From: Halostella salina
GTDB lineage: Archaea; Halobacteriota; Halobacteria; Halobacteriales; Natronoarchaeaceae
Assembly (NCBI RefSeq): GCF_003675855.1
Contig: NZ_RCIH01000001.1
Coordinates: forward strand, 248,001-312,000
DNA length: 64,000 nt
Direction: 5' to 3'
Position numbers and translations under genes: made by a program. The notes beneath the pieces were generated by a model, which worked only from the letters and a program-made list of their open reading frames with translations, did no database searches and had not been told where the DNA came from. Within the stretch, counting starts at the first letter, position 1. Every line of letters begins with the position of its first letter. Shown in pieces: positions 26,907-35,324 of this stretch.

Positions 26907-28160
26907 TTACACGCCCGTTGAGTACCGCAGCAGGCCGGCGACCCCGCCGAAGGCGTCGTACAGCTGTTCGCCCTTCTCGAAGTCCGTCGAGATGAACTTC
27001 GTCTCCGTGCCGCGCTGCTCGGCGATGGCGATGAGGTGGTCGATGGCGTCCTCGCGCTCGCCCTCGTCGGCCGGCACCTCCTCGCCACACTCCGAACAGG
27101 TGTGGTCGGGCGTGTTCTTCCGGCGGTCGATGACCTCGCGCTCCTCGTGGCCGTTGGAACACTCGTAGGTGATCACGTCCTCGCGGAGGTCCTCGCTGAT
27201 GAGCAGCGTCTCCACCGACCCCATGATCAGGTTCCGCCGGGTCTGCTCGAACCCGTAGGTGGCTTCGTCGCCCGCGTGAAGCTCCTTGAAGAAGTCCTGC
27301 ATCAGGTTCTTGTCCTTCATCACCTCGGCGTCGGCGAGCGCGTCCTCCGCCGCGTCGACGAGGTCGTACAGCCCGGACTCGTCGGTGTAGGACACGTCGA
27401 ACTTCCCGAGCACCGTGTCCTGCAGCTCGTGGTGGAGGTAGTCGCCGTCGAGGAACTCGTCTTTCGTCGGCGAGGGACCGCCGACGAGGATGCCGTCTAA
27501 CTCGTGGCGCTGCTCGACGAACAGGTCGTTGGCCATCCCGGCGACCTCCTGGTAGAAGTTGTCGATCGCTTCGAGGCGCAGGCGGGCGAACCGCTGGGCG
27601 GACTGGCCGCCTTTGCGCTGTTTGCCCGGCACCAGCGAGGTGGCGGACTTGACGGGTTCGACGCGCTTGCCCCGGAGCCAGCCGACGTTGGCCTCGCGCC
27701 GGTCGAGCACGATGAGGCCGTACAGCCCCTTGTCCGCGAGCATGTCCTCCAGCGGTTCGGTGAGGAACTCCGAGTCGCAGTGGTAGCGGAACGACTCGAT
27801 GGCCATCGGCGGGCTCTCCAGGACCTTCGTGATCATGTCGGTCTGGCCGCCGCCGGAATCGACCGCGCCGGAGAAGATGACGACGCCGTTCTCGGGCGGG
27901 TAGTTGTCGAAGTAGCGCAGGCGCGACTTGATAGAGGAGAGGGCGTCCTGCACGTTCGTCCGCGTCTGCTTGGATTTGATGTTGCTCGCTTCGCTGTGCT
28001 CCTGTGTGACGTGCTGGACGACGGAGCTGATCTGCTTGTCGTCGGGGATGTAGATCGTGACGAGCTGCGTGCCCGACCCCTCGTACTCCTTCAGGTCCTC
28101 GATGACCTTCCGGAACTCGTATTTCTTCCGGTCGGACTGCTCGCTCTCCTGCTGACTCAT
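26907..28160 (-). CDS. prf1: Peptide chain release factor aRF1
   Basis: A 417-residue archaeal/eukaryal-type class I release factor that recognises all three stop codons. NIKS at residues 60-63 and YHCDSEF near 126 (the YxCxxxF motif) read the stop codon in domain 1. GGQ at residues 184-186 triggers peptidyl-tRNA hydrolysis. A Cys cluster near 330-365 (CSNGH, CSECG) forms the minidomain of domain 3. Diverges from the minD-like gene. Confidence 0.96.
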   Translation of the reverse strand: MSQQESEQSDRKKYEFRKVIEDLKEYEGSGTQLVTIYIPDDKQISSVVQHVTQEHSEASNIKSKQTRTNVQDALSSIKSRLRYFDNYPPENGVVIFSGAVDSGGGQTDMITKVLESPPMAIESFRYHCDSEFLTEPLEDMLADKGLYGLIVLDRREANVGWLRGKRVEPVKSATSLVPGKQRKGGQSAQRFARLRLEAIDNFYQEVAGMANDLFVEQRHELDGILVGGPSPTKDEFLDGDYLHHELQDTVLGKFDVSYTDESGLYDLVDAAEDALADAEVMKDKNLMQDFFKELHAGDEATYGFEQTRRNLIMGSVETLLISEDLREDVITYECSNGHEEREVIDRRKNTPDHTCSECGEEVPADEGEREDAIDHLIAIAEQRGTETKFISTDFEKGEQLYDAFGGVAGLLRYSTGV

Positions 28161-28185
28161 TATCGTGTGTACGCCCCGGAGCGGC

Positions 28186-28196
28186 TAAGTATTCTT
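28186..28196 (-). promoter_or_regulatory. TATA box for prf1
   Basis: Minus-strand GAATACTTAG-type box 26-36 bp before the prf1 ATG. Confidence 0.55.
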
Positions 28197-28295
28197 TGTC
28201 TTTGTGGGGGTCCGTCCGCCGCGGACCTCGGTTCCGGGCGTCGCCGTCGTGTTTCGGCGGTTCGCTCGCCGTTCCGACGTCTCGGAGTCTGACGA

Positions 28296-28304
28296 TGTTT
28301 TATT
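28296..28304 (+). promoter_or_regulatory. TATA box for the minD-like gene
   Basis: TGTTTTATT box 31-39 bp before the ATG at 28335. Confidence 0.55.
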
Positions 28305-28334
28305 ACCCGGCCACGTCTTGACACGGGTAGCAAC

Positions 28335-29537
28335 ATGGCATCGGACACAGTGTACGCCGTCGCGAGCGGCAAGGGCGGCGTCGGAAAGACGACGACGACG
28401 GTGAACGTCGGCACGGCGCTTGCCGGTGCCGGCAACAGCGTCGCCGTCGTCGACGCGGACATGGGGATGGCGAACCTCGCGGGGCTGGTCAGCCTCTCGC
28501 CCGACGCGACGACGCTCCACGAGGTGCTCGCCGGGGAGGCGTCGGTCGAGGAGGCGACGTACGAACTCGCCGACGGGATCGTGGCGGTCCCGAGCGGCGC
28601 GGACCTGGAGAGCTACGCGGACGTCGACGCCACGGGGCTGGGGGACGTCGTCGACCGCCTCCGCGAGAAGTTCGACTACGTCCTGCTCGACGTGGGGGCG
28701 GGCATCAGCCACGAGTCGGTGCTCCCGCTCGGACTGGCCGACGAGGTGGTGCTCGTGACGACGCCCGAACCCGCGTCAGTGAAGGACGCCTCGAAGACGG
28801 CCGACCTGACCGAGCGCGCCGACGGGAGCGTCGCGGGCCTCGTCATCACCCGGGTCCGCGACGACCGGAACTTCGACTTCGAGGGGATCGCCGACCGCGT
28901 CGGCGTCCCCCTGCTCGGCACCGTCCCGGAGGACGACGCGGTCCGTGACTCGGTGTACACCGGGACGCCGGTGGTCGTCGACTCGCCCGAGAGCCCTGCC
29001 GCGGTCGCGTACCGACGGCTGGCGAAGCGGCTCGTCGGCGACGACGACGACCCCGCTGCCGGTTCTGAGGCGGCGGCCGCGACTTCCGACGCCGAGGATG
29101 CGGACGACGAGGACGACGGCGTCGACGAGGAGGACGACACGGAGCCGACAGCCGACGACGCGGACGAGGAGACGGCGTCGCACACCGAGGTGTCCAGCGC
29201 CATCGAGGACGTGGACGACGGTGATACGGGAAACCGGCACACTGACGACGACTCGGCCGCTTCCGCCACCCCGGACGCCGGGGCGTCGTCAGCGGATAGG
29301 GACGGCGAGACGGACGACGACGGCGTGACGATCCCCGACGCGGAAGGAACCGACGGCGGCGAGGACGACGGCGACGAGGACCGGATCGCCTTCGAGGAGG
29401 ACGACGAGGCGGTCCCGTTCAGCGACCGGGACCCGTCCGGGGCGGGCGACGACGCGGACGAGGACGGCGAGGATGGGGACGGGGATGACGACGAAGACGA
29501 TGACGGCGGCGGCATCCTCGGTGGGCTGCTTGGCTGA
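28335..29537 (+). CDS. minD4: MinD-like ATPase with long acidic C-terminal extension (MinD4-like)
   Basis: A 400-residue protein. Residues 1-235 are a ParA/MinD ATPase with deviant Walker A GKGGVGKT (12-19), switch I VVDADMGMANL (about 37-47) and Walker B YVLLDVGAG. Residues 236-390 form a disordered tail of Asp/Glu/Gly, and the last residues are hydrophobic (GGGILGGLLG). In Haloferax volcanii, MinD4 has such an extension and oscillates to place archaella and chemosensory arrays. I infer the same class from architecture; orthology is not proven. The tail may recruit partners, and the terminal patch could touch the membrane. Confidence 0.8.
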   Translation: MASDTVYAVASGKGGVGKTTTTVNVGTALAGAGNSVAVVDADMGMANLAGLVSLSPDATTLHEVLAGEASVEEATYELADGIVAVPSGADLESYADVDATGLGDVVDRLREKFDYVLLDVGAGISHESVLPLGLADEVVLVTTPEPASVKDASKTADLTERADGSVAGLVITRVRDDRNFDFEGIADRVGVPLLGTVPEDDAVRDSVYTGTPVVVDSPESPAAVAYRRLAKRLVGDDDDPAAGSEAAAATSDAEDADDEDDGVDEEDDTEPTADDADEETASHTEVSSAIEDVDDGDTGNRHTDDDSAASATPDAGASSADRDGETDDDGVTIPDAEGTDGGEDDGDEDRIAFEEDDEAVPFSDRDPSGAGDDADEDGEDGDGDDDEDDDGGGILGGLLG

Positions 29538-29627
29538 CGGCCGCTGCAGTCACCGACGTACTCGTTCTTCCGAACGTCTTCGCACGAAACGGGAAAGTTG
29601 AACACGGAGTCCCGTCAATCGCGGCGT

Positions 29628-29738
29628 ATGTCCGACTCCGACAACTCCGTGCCGTTCATCTGGATACTGCTGTTCGTGCTGCTCGTGATCGGTGGGATGG
29701 TGCTGGCGATCAACTTCGTCGGCGGCAGCGTGTTCTGA
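29628..29738 (+). CDS. 36-residue single-pass membrane peptide
   Basis: A short ORF, MSDSDNSVPFIWILLF..., with an acidic N-terminus (3 Asp in the first six residues), one hydrophobic helix (about residues 9-29) and a short C-terminus ending VF. Starts 90 bp after the minD-like gene, on the same strand, and ends 36 bp before the converging argS. Codon composition and the clean start-helix-stop layout suggest a real small membrane protein. No family recognised. Confidence 0.55.
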   Translation: MSDSDNSVPFIWILLFVLLVIGGMVLAINFVGGSVF

Positions 29739-29774
29739 GGCGGCCAGTCCGTCTATGGCCGGCGATCGCCCGAC

Positions 29775-31553
29775 CTACATCGACTCGGGCGCGTCCACGC
29801 CGAGCACGTCGAGCGCGTTGCCGACGGCGTGTTTCGACGCCGTGACGAGCGCGAGGCGGGCGTCCCGCAGTTCGGGGTCCACGTCGTCGGCGAGCACCGG
29901 GCACTCGCGGTAGAAGGCGTTGAACCGCTCGGCGAGCGTCCGGGTGTAGGTGGCGACGACGTGGGGCTCGAGGTCCGCAGCGGCCTCCTCGACGACCGCC
30001 GGGAAGCGGGCGACCGCGCGGAGCAGGTCCCGCTCGTACTCGGTGTCGAGCAGGTCGGCGTCTACGTCCCCGAGGGCGGCCGCCGCGTCGCCCCCGGCGG
30101 CTCCGTCCGCCTCGTCCAGAATGCCACAGCATCTGGCGTGGACGTACTGGACGTACGGCGCGGACTGTGCCTCGAAGTCCAGCGCGCGCTCCCACTCGAA
30201 GGTGATCGCCTTGGCGGGCTGTTTCGAGACGATGTCGTAGCGGACCGCGCCGACGCCGACCTGCCGGGCGATGCGCTCGACGTCCTCGTCGGTCAGGTCG
30301 TCGTCGCGGATACGGTCGTCGAGGCGGTCCTCGACCTCGTCGCGGGCGCGGTCGATCGCCTCGTCCAGCAGGTCGTCCAGGTCGACGCCGGTGCCCTCGC
30401 GCGTGCTCATCTTCCCTTCGGGGAGGTTGACGTAGGAGTACAGCACCTGCTCAAGCTGGTCGGTGTCGTTGCCGAGCAGTTCCAGCGTCGTCCGGAGCTG
30501 GTCGGCCTGCAGGCGATGGTCCTCGCCCAGCACCGTCACCGCGCGGTCGTAGTTGTCGAACTTCCACTCGTGGTGGGCGAGGTCGCGGGTCGGGTAGAGG
30601 CTGGTGCCGTCCGAGCGCAGGAAGACGAGGTTCTTGTCGATGCCGTGGTCCTCTAAGTCGAGCTGCCAGGCGTCCTCCTCGTAGACGGCCTCGTCGAGGT
30701 CCTTGAGGCGGTCGACCACGTCGTCGGTCGAGCCGTCGAACATGAACCGCGTCTCCTTGACGAACTCGTCGAACTCGGCGGGGAGCCGGGCGAGGCAGTC
30801 CTGCATCCCGCCGAGCACCTGGTCGACCACCTCGCTGACGCGCTCGTAGGTTTCCTCGTCGCCGGCTTCGAGGCCCTGCATGATCGACTCTATCTCCGCC
30901 TCGGCCTCGGCGACCGCCTCGTCGTCGGCGTCCTCCAGAAACGCGTTGCCTTTCCGGTAGTAGCGCACGAGGTCGTACTCGACCCGGTCGCGTTCGGGTT
31001 CCCCGTCGAGGTCGTCCTCGTCGAACCGCTCGTACGCCCAGGTGAACACCGCCATCTGCCGGCCGGCGTCGTTGACGTAGTAGTGGCGGTCGACGTCGTA
31101 GCCGGCGTAGTCCAGCGAGTTGGCGACTGCGTCGCCGACGATGGGGTTGCGCGCCCGCCCGACGTGGACCGGGCCGGTGGGGTTCGCGCTCGTGTGCTCG
31201 ACGACGACCGAGGTGTCCTTCGGGTCGAGCCGGCCGTACGACTCGCTGCGTGCCGCGTCGAGCGCGTCGGCGAAGTAGCGCTCGCTCGGCAGGAAGTTGA
31301 CGTACGGCCCCTGCGTGTCGACGCGGTCGACGTACTCGCAGTCGCCGACGTCGACGGCGTCGGCCACGTCGGCGGCCACCTTCGGCGGCGGCGCGCCGAC
31401 CTCGCCGGCCAGCCGGAAGGCGACGCTCGAGGCCAGCACGGCGTCGACGTCTTCCGGCGGCTCCTCGATACCGAGGTCGTCGGTCGGGAGGTCGAGCGCG
31501 GCCAGCGCGTCGGCCAGCACGGCCTCGACCTCCTCGCGGACGGCTAGGAACAT
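29775..31553 (-). CDS. argS: Arginyl-tRNA synthetase
   Basis: A 592-residue class I synthetase that charges tRNA-Arg. N-terminal Add-1-type domain (about 1-110), HIGH-like signature in [14 protein letters not shown] (about 126-139), KMSK-like loop GKMSTREG (about 382-389), and a C-terminal DALR anticodon-binding domain with [13 protein letters not shown] near residue 475. The ATG at 31553 ([13 protein letters not shown]) is chosen; upstream in-frame sequence is not family-like. Own TATA box. Confidence 0.96.
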   Translation of the reverse strand: MFLAVREEVEAVLADALAALDLPTDDLGIEEPPEDVDAVLASSVAFRLAGEVGAPPPKVAADVADAVDVGDCEYVDRVDTQGPYVNFLPSERYFADALDAARSESYGRLDPKDTSVVVEHTSANPTGPVHVGRARNPIVGDAVANSLDYAGYDVDRHYYVNDAGRQMAVFTWAYERFDEDDLDGEPERDRVEYDLVRYYRKGNAFLEDADDEAVAEAEAEIESIMQGLEAGDEETYERVSEVVDQVLGGMQDCLARLPAEFDEFVKETRFMFDGSTDDVVDRLKDLDEAVYEEDAWQLDLEDHGIDKNLVFLRSDGTSLYPTRDLAHHEWKFDNYDRAVTVLGEDHRLQADQLRTTLELLGNDTDQLEQVLYSYVNLPEGKMSTREGTGVDLDDLLDEAIDRARDEVEDRLDDRIRDDDLTDEDVERIARQVGVGAVRYDIVSKQPAKAITFEWERALDFEAQSAPYVQYVHARCCGILDEADGAAGGDAAAALGDVDADLLDTEYERDLLRAVARFPAVVEEAAADLEPHVVATYTRTLAERFNAFYRECPVLADDVDPELRDARLALVTASKHAVGNALDVLGVDAPESM

Positions 31554-31576
31554 ACGCGCTCGTTTTCGGGCCGGGA

Positions 31577-31586
31577 GTATAGGGGT
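31577..31586 (-). promoter_or_regulatory. TATA box for argS
   Basis: Minus-strand CCTATACTCC 24-33 bp before the argS ATG; supports the chosen start. Confidence 0.55.
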
Positions 31587-31648
31587 GACGGGTTGCGGTC
31601 GGGGTGTGGCGGCTGAACACGGTCTCCGCCGGGCGTCGCGTCCGAACC

Positions 31649-31657
31649 GCTTTACTG
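31649..31657 (+). promoter_or_regulatory. TATA-like box for TRAM gene
   Basis: CGCTTTACT box 23-31 bp before the ATG at 31680. Confidence 0.45.
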
Positions 31658-31679
31658 TCCGCCCTGCGACCGGCCGGAC

Positions 31680-32036
31680 ATGCAGTACATCTGGGCGGCT
31701 GCCGCGGTCGGGGTCGGCGTCGTCGGCGTCGCGCTGGCGGCGCTCGTGCTCCGTCGGCGCGGGTCGACCGACGCACGGGAGTCCCGGCGGGCACACGAGG
31801 CGGCACAGGAGCGCGAACCGCCGGTCGAGATCGGCGGGACCTACGAGTTCGGCGTGACGGAGTTCACGGACCACCACTCCGGCGAGCGCGTCGCCGTGGG
31901 GAAAGTCGAGGGGTTCGTGCTGTTCGTCGAGGACGTGCCGGACTCGCTCTCGGCGGGCGACGTGATCCGCGCGAAGGTGCTGTCGTTCAACGAGGGCCGG
32001 ACCTCGGCGGACGCGACGTTCGTCGAGCGGGCCTGA
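31680..32036 (+). CDS. Membrane-anchored TRAM-domain protein
   Basis: A 118-residue protein. One hydrophobic helix at residues 3-25 is followed by RRRG and a charged linker (26-50), then a C-terminal TRAM-type beta barrel (about 52-118; [27 protein letters not shown]). TRAM domains bind RNA, especially tRNA, and free-standing archaeal TRAM proteins act as RNA chaperones. The N-terminal helix would fix this one to the membrane with TRAM in the cytosol. Starts 126 bp from the divergent argS. Confidence 0.75.
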   Translation: MQYIWAAAAVGVGVVGVALAALVLRRRGSTDARESRRAHEAAQEREPPVEIGGTYEFGVTEFTDHHSGERVAVGKVEGFVLFVEDVPDSLSAGDVIRAKVLSFNEGRTSADATFVERA

Positions 32037-32039
32037 CGG

Positions 32040-33374
32040 TCACGAGTCCGGGCTTCGAGTCGCGTCCGTCGACCCCCGAACCCGGCGGGGGTCGTGCTCG
32101 AACCCGATGCGACCGCCGGGACCGTACTGTTCCAGTTGCCGCGCTATCTCCGTTACGTCGGCGACCCCGGTGAACGCGAAGAGCCCGTCGACGAAGGGGA
32201 GCGCCGCCGCCATGCCGGCGACCGTCGGTTCGTACGCCGGGCTGGCCGCCAGGGGGTTGAGCCACAGCACCGCTGGTGCGCGCCGCGAGACCCACGCCAG
32301 CCCGTCCGTGAGCGCCGACTGGTCGCCCGTCTCGATCCCGTCGCTCACCACGACGACGACCGTCCGGCGGTCGACTGCGGTGGGGTGGTCCCGCCGAACC
32401 GTGTCGACTGCGTGGCCGATCCGCGTCCCGCCGCCCCAGGCCGTCTCGGCGCGTTCGAGTTCGCGGAGCGCGTCGGCGGTCGTCGGCGCGTCGAACGCGG
32501 CGCTCACCTCGCGCACCTCGCTGTCGAAGAAGAACACCCGGCTCCGCCGGAGGCGCGCGGCGACGGCCCGCAGGAACCGCAGCAGGAAGCCGCGGTCGAC
32601 GGTGTCCAGCACGGACCGCGACACGTCCGCGAGGACGAGCGCGCGGAGGGCCGACGCCCGGCGGTCGCGCTCGGGGACCGACGCGACGGCCCCGCCCGTC
32701 GCGACGCTCCGGCGGAGCGCCCGGCGAGCGTCGGCCTGCCGGCCCGTCGACGCCGGCTGCCAGCGGCGGCCGCGCAGCGTCGCGAGCGCGTCCACCAGCC
32801 GGTCCACGGCTGCGTCGAGCGTCCCGTCCTCCGCGACCGGGGCGGCGTCGACGGTCACCCGTTCCGGGCGGCCGGCGGGGCTGTAGGTGGCCGTCGTCGC
32901 GTCCTCGTCGGCCGTGCCGGGGCCGTGTCCGAGCGCGCTGGTCATGATGGAGACGGCCGCGTCGTTCCCCCCGTCGCCGTCCGAATCCGCCGTTCCTTCC
33001 TCGTCGGCTGTCGCCCCGTCGGCGGGGTCGTCGGCTCCCAGCGGGGCGAGCGCGCCGTCCGGGCGGTCATCGGCCAGTCCCCCGGCTCCGTCGCCGTCGA
33101 GGTGGGCGTCGAGGCGACGCCAGAACTCCGCGAACATGCGGTCGAACGCGTCGATGTCCTCGGCGCGGGTGACGAGCGCCGCCCGGAGCGCCGCCCGCGC
33201 GCGGTCCTCGTCGTCGAAGCCGACCTCGACCAGCGCGCGGGCGGCGACGAGCGGGGCGTTCGCGGGGACGTCCACGCCGGCCCGGCGGAGCGTGCGGACG
33301 AACGTCAGCAGGGCGTCGACCACGTCGTCGCGGACGCCCGCCACGTCCGGCACGTCGCCGGCTGGCTCGCGCAT
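32040..33374 (-). CDS. coxE: VWA-domain protein, CoxE-like
   Basis: A 444-residue protein. N-terminal helical region (about 1-110), an acidic disordered segment (about 110-190), then a C-terminal von Willebrand A domain with the metal-ion site DVSRS (about residues 268-272) and a later VVSDGIETGD loop. With the adjacent MoxR-type ATPase it forms the AAA/VWA pair that matures the molybdenum-copper or molybdenum hydroxylase in cox clusters. The ATG at 33374 lies 2 bp after the AAA gene stop. Last gene of the operon. Confidence 0.82.
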   Translation of the reverse strand: MREPAGDVPDVAGVRDDVVDALLTFVRTLRRAGVDVPANAPLVAARALVEVGFDDEDRARAALRAALVTRAEDIDAFDRMFAEFWRRLDAHLDGDGAGGLADDRPDGALAPLGADDPADGATADEEGTADSDGDGGNDAAVSIMTSALGHGPGTADEDATTATYSPAGRPERVTVDAAPVAEDGTLDAAVDRLVDALATLRGRRWQPASTGRQADARRALRRSVATGGAVASVPERDRRASALRALVLADVSRSVLDTVDRGFLLRFLRAVAARLRRSRVFFFDSEVREVSAAFDAPTTADALRELERAETAWGGGTRIGHAVDTVRRDHPTAVDRRTVVVVVSDGIETGDQSALTDGLAWVSRRAPAVLWLNPLAASPAYEPTVAGMAAALPFVDGLFAFTGVADVTEIARQLEQYGPGGRIGFEHDPRRVRGSTDATRSPDS

Positions 33375-33376
33375 CG

Positions 33377-34309
33377 TCAGCCGTCCGCCCGCGCCTCGCG
33401 GGCGGCCTCGACGAGCGTCTCCAGCAGCGTTTCGTCGACTCGTTCCACGTCCTCGACCTCCTTCAGCAGACAGCCGATGGTGTGTTCGATCTCGGCCGTC
33501 GTGAGCGGCTCGTCGTCGCCGTTCCGCCGCAGGTCCGCGACGGCGCGCGCCCAGTCCAGCGTCTCCGCGACGCCGGGCTGCTTGCGGAACGGCTCCTCGC
33601 GCAGCCGCTCGGTGACCGCACACAGCTCCGCGGCGACCGCGCCGTCCAGTTCGGGTACCTTCCGCTCGACGATCGCTCGCTCCTTCTCGAAGCTCGGCGG
33701 CTCGACGTGGAGGAACAGACACCGGCGCTTCAGCGCGTCGCTCAGCCCGCGCGTCCGGTTCGAGGTGATGACCACGACCGGCGGCGTCTCCGCACGGACC
33801 GTCCCGAGCTCCGGCACCGACACCTGGAAGTCCGACAGCACCTCCAGCAGGAGCGCCTCGAACTCCTCGTCGGCCCGGTCCACCTCGTCGATGAGCAACA
33901 CCGGCGGCCGGTCACCCTCGCTCGACAGCGCCGTCAGCAGCGGCCGTTCCAGCAGGTACTCCTCGGAGAACACCGACGCGTCGGGGTCGTCGACGCCGCC
34001 CTCGTCGGCCTGGACCGCGAGCAGTTGCTTGGTGTAGTTCCACTCGTACAGCGCGTTCTCGGCCGCCAGCCCCTCGTAACACTGGAGCCTGACGAGGTCG
34101 GTGCCGAAGCCCTCGGCCAGCACCTTCGCGAGCTCGGTCTTGCCGGCCCCCGGTTCGCCCTCGACGAGCAGCGGGCGGCCGAGCCGGAGCGAGAGCAGGA
34201 CCGTGGTCACGATGTCGTCGTCGGCGACGTAGTCCGTCGCCTCGAACGCAGCCCGGAGTTCGTCCTCGGTCACGTCGCCGAAGCCGTCGCCGTCGCTCAC
34301 GCTCCACAC
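33377..34309 (-). CDS. coxD: MoxR/CoxD-type AAA+ ATPase
   Basis: About 310 residues. Walker A GEPGAGKT (about residues 50-57), Walker B LLIDEVDRAD (about 139-148), sensor-1 ITSNRTRGLSD and an arginine-rich ALKRRC segment. MoxR-type ATPases remodel or load cofactors into partner enzymes; here the neighbours are Mo hydroxylase subunits and a VWA protein. No ATG is near the N-terminus; GTG at 34309 or GTG at 34300 are both possible. The 116-bp gap from coxM is short enough for one operon. Confidence 0.85.
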   Translation of the reverse strand: MWSVSDGDGFGDVTEDELRAAFEATDYVADDDIVTTVLLSLRLGRPLLVEGEPGAGKTELAKVLAEGFGTDLVRLQCYEGLAAENALYEWNYTKQLLAVQADEGGVDDPDASVFSEEYLLERPLLTALSSEGDRPPVLLIDEVDRADEEFEALLLEVLSDFQVSVPELGTVRAETPPVVVITSNRTRGLSDALKRRCLFLHVEPPSFEKERAIVERKVPELDGAVAAELCAVTERLREEPFRKQPGVAETLDWARAVADLRRNGDDEPLTTAEIEHTIGCLLKEVEDVERVDETLLETLVEAAREARADG

Positions 34310-34439
34310 CTCCCGGACCGTCGCCGGCAGCGCGTTCGTCCTCGGCAGCCCGGCCGTCGCCGAAACCGTCGCTTGCCGACGGCTCGTCGCCGCCGTCGCG
34401 CGTCGCGCGGCGGCACGGCTGGCGTCCGGTCGGGCCGGA

Positions 34440-35324
34440 TCACGCCGGCACGATGGCCCCGGCGCGTTCGGCCGCCCGGCCCAGCGCCCGCTCGGTGTAC
34501 ACTTCGAGCAGGTGGGCGCGGTACTCCCCGGACGCCTGCAGGTCGTCCATCATCATCGAGGTGTCGAGGTCGTCGGCCACGCGCTCGGCCGCCGCCGCGA
34601 TGGCGTCCTCGCCCAGCTGCTCGCCCTCGATGGCGTCCTCGACGGGGTCTAAGCGGACGCCGTGGTCCATCGCGCCGTTCGCGCCGACGCGGGCGTCCGT
34701 GACCGTCCCGTCGTCGACCTGCAGTCTGGCGGCGACGCCGATCAGCGCGTAGCCGGAGGACGGGCTGGGTTTTTTCACGTACGCGCCGCCCGCCGAGCCG
34801 TCGACGCGGGGCACCTCGACCCGCGTGAGGAGTTCGTCCTCAGCGAGGTCGGTCATGTACATCGCGACGAAGAAGTCGTCGGCGTCGATCCGACGCTCCC
34901 CGTCCCGGCCCTCCGCGACGAGCGTGAGGTCGCTGGCGATGGCCGCGCCCGGCAGGTCCGACGCCGGGTCGGCGTGTGCGAGGTTGCCGCCGATGGTGCC
35001 GCGGTTGCGCACCTGCGTGTCGCCGATCTCGCTCGCGGCCTCGGCGAGCGCCGTCGCGCCGTCCCACAGCTCGTCCGTGTCGTCGATCTCGGCGTAGGTC
35101 GTCAGCGCGCCGACGCTGGTCGTGTCGCCGTTGTGGTCGATCCCCTGCATCGCGTCGATGTGGCCAATGTCCACGACGACGTCGGGGTCCGCCAGCCCGC
35201 TTTTCATTGTCGGGAGCAGGCTGTGGCCGCCGGCCAGCACCTCCGCGTCCGGGTGTTCGTCGAGCAGGTCGAGCGCGTCCTCGACGCTCTCGGCGCGCAG
35301 GTAGTCGAACTCGCCGGGGTACAT
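34440..35324 (-). CDS. coxM: Molybdenum hydroxylase FAD subunit (CoxM-like)
   Basis: A 294-residue medium subunit. FAD-binding motifs AGGHSLLP (about 32-39) and TIGGN (about 110-114) are typical of the xanthine oxidase/CO dehydrogenase family. It passes electrons from the 2Fe-2S subunit to FAD. The ATG at 35324 overlaps the coxL stop by one base; a GTG one codon earlier would give a 4-bp overlap. Gene order S-L-M fits form II clusters. Confidence 0.9.
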   Translation of the reverse strand: MYPGEFDYLRAESVEDALDLLDEHPDAEVLAGGHSLLPTMKSGLADPDVVVDIGHIDAMQGIDHNGDTTSVGALTTYAEIDDTDELWDGATALAEAASEIGDTQVRNRGTIGGNLAHADPASDLPGAAIASDLTLVAEGRDGERRIDADDFFVAMYMTDLAEDELLTRVEVPRVDGSAGGAYVKKPSPSSGYALIGVAARLQVDDGTVTDARVGANGAMDHGVRLDPVEDAIEGEQLGEDAIAAAAERVADDLDTSMMMDDLQASGEYRAHLLEVYTERALGRAAERAGAIVPA

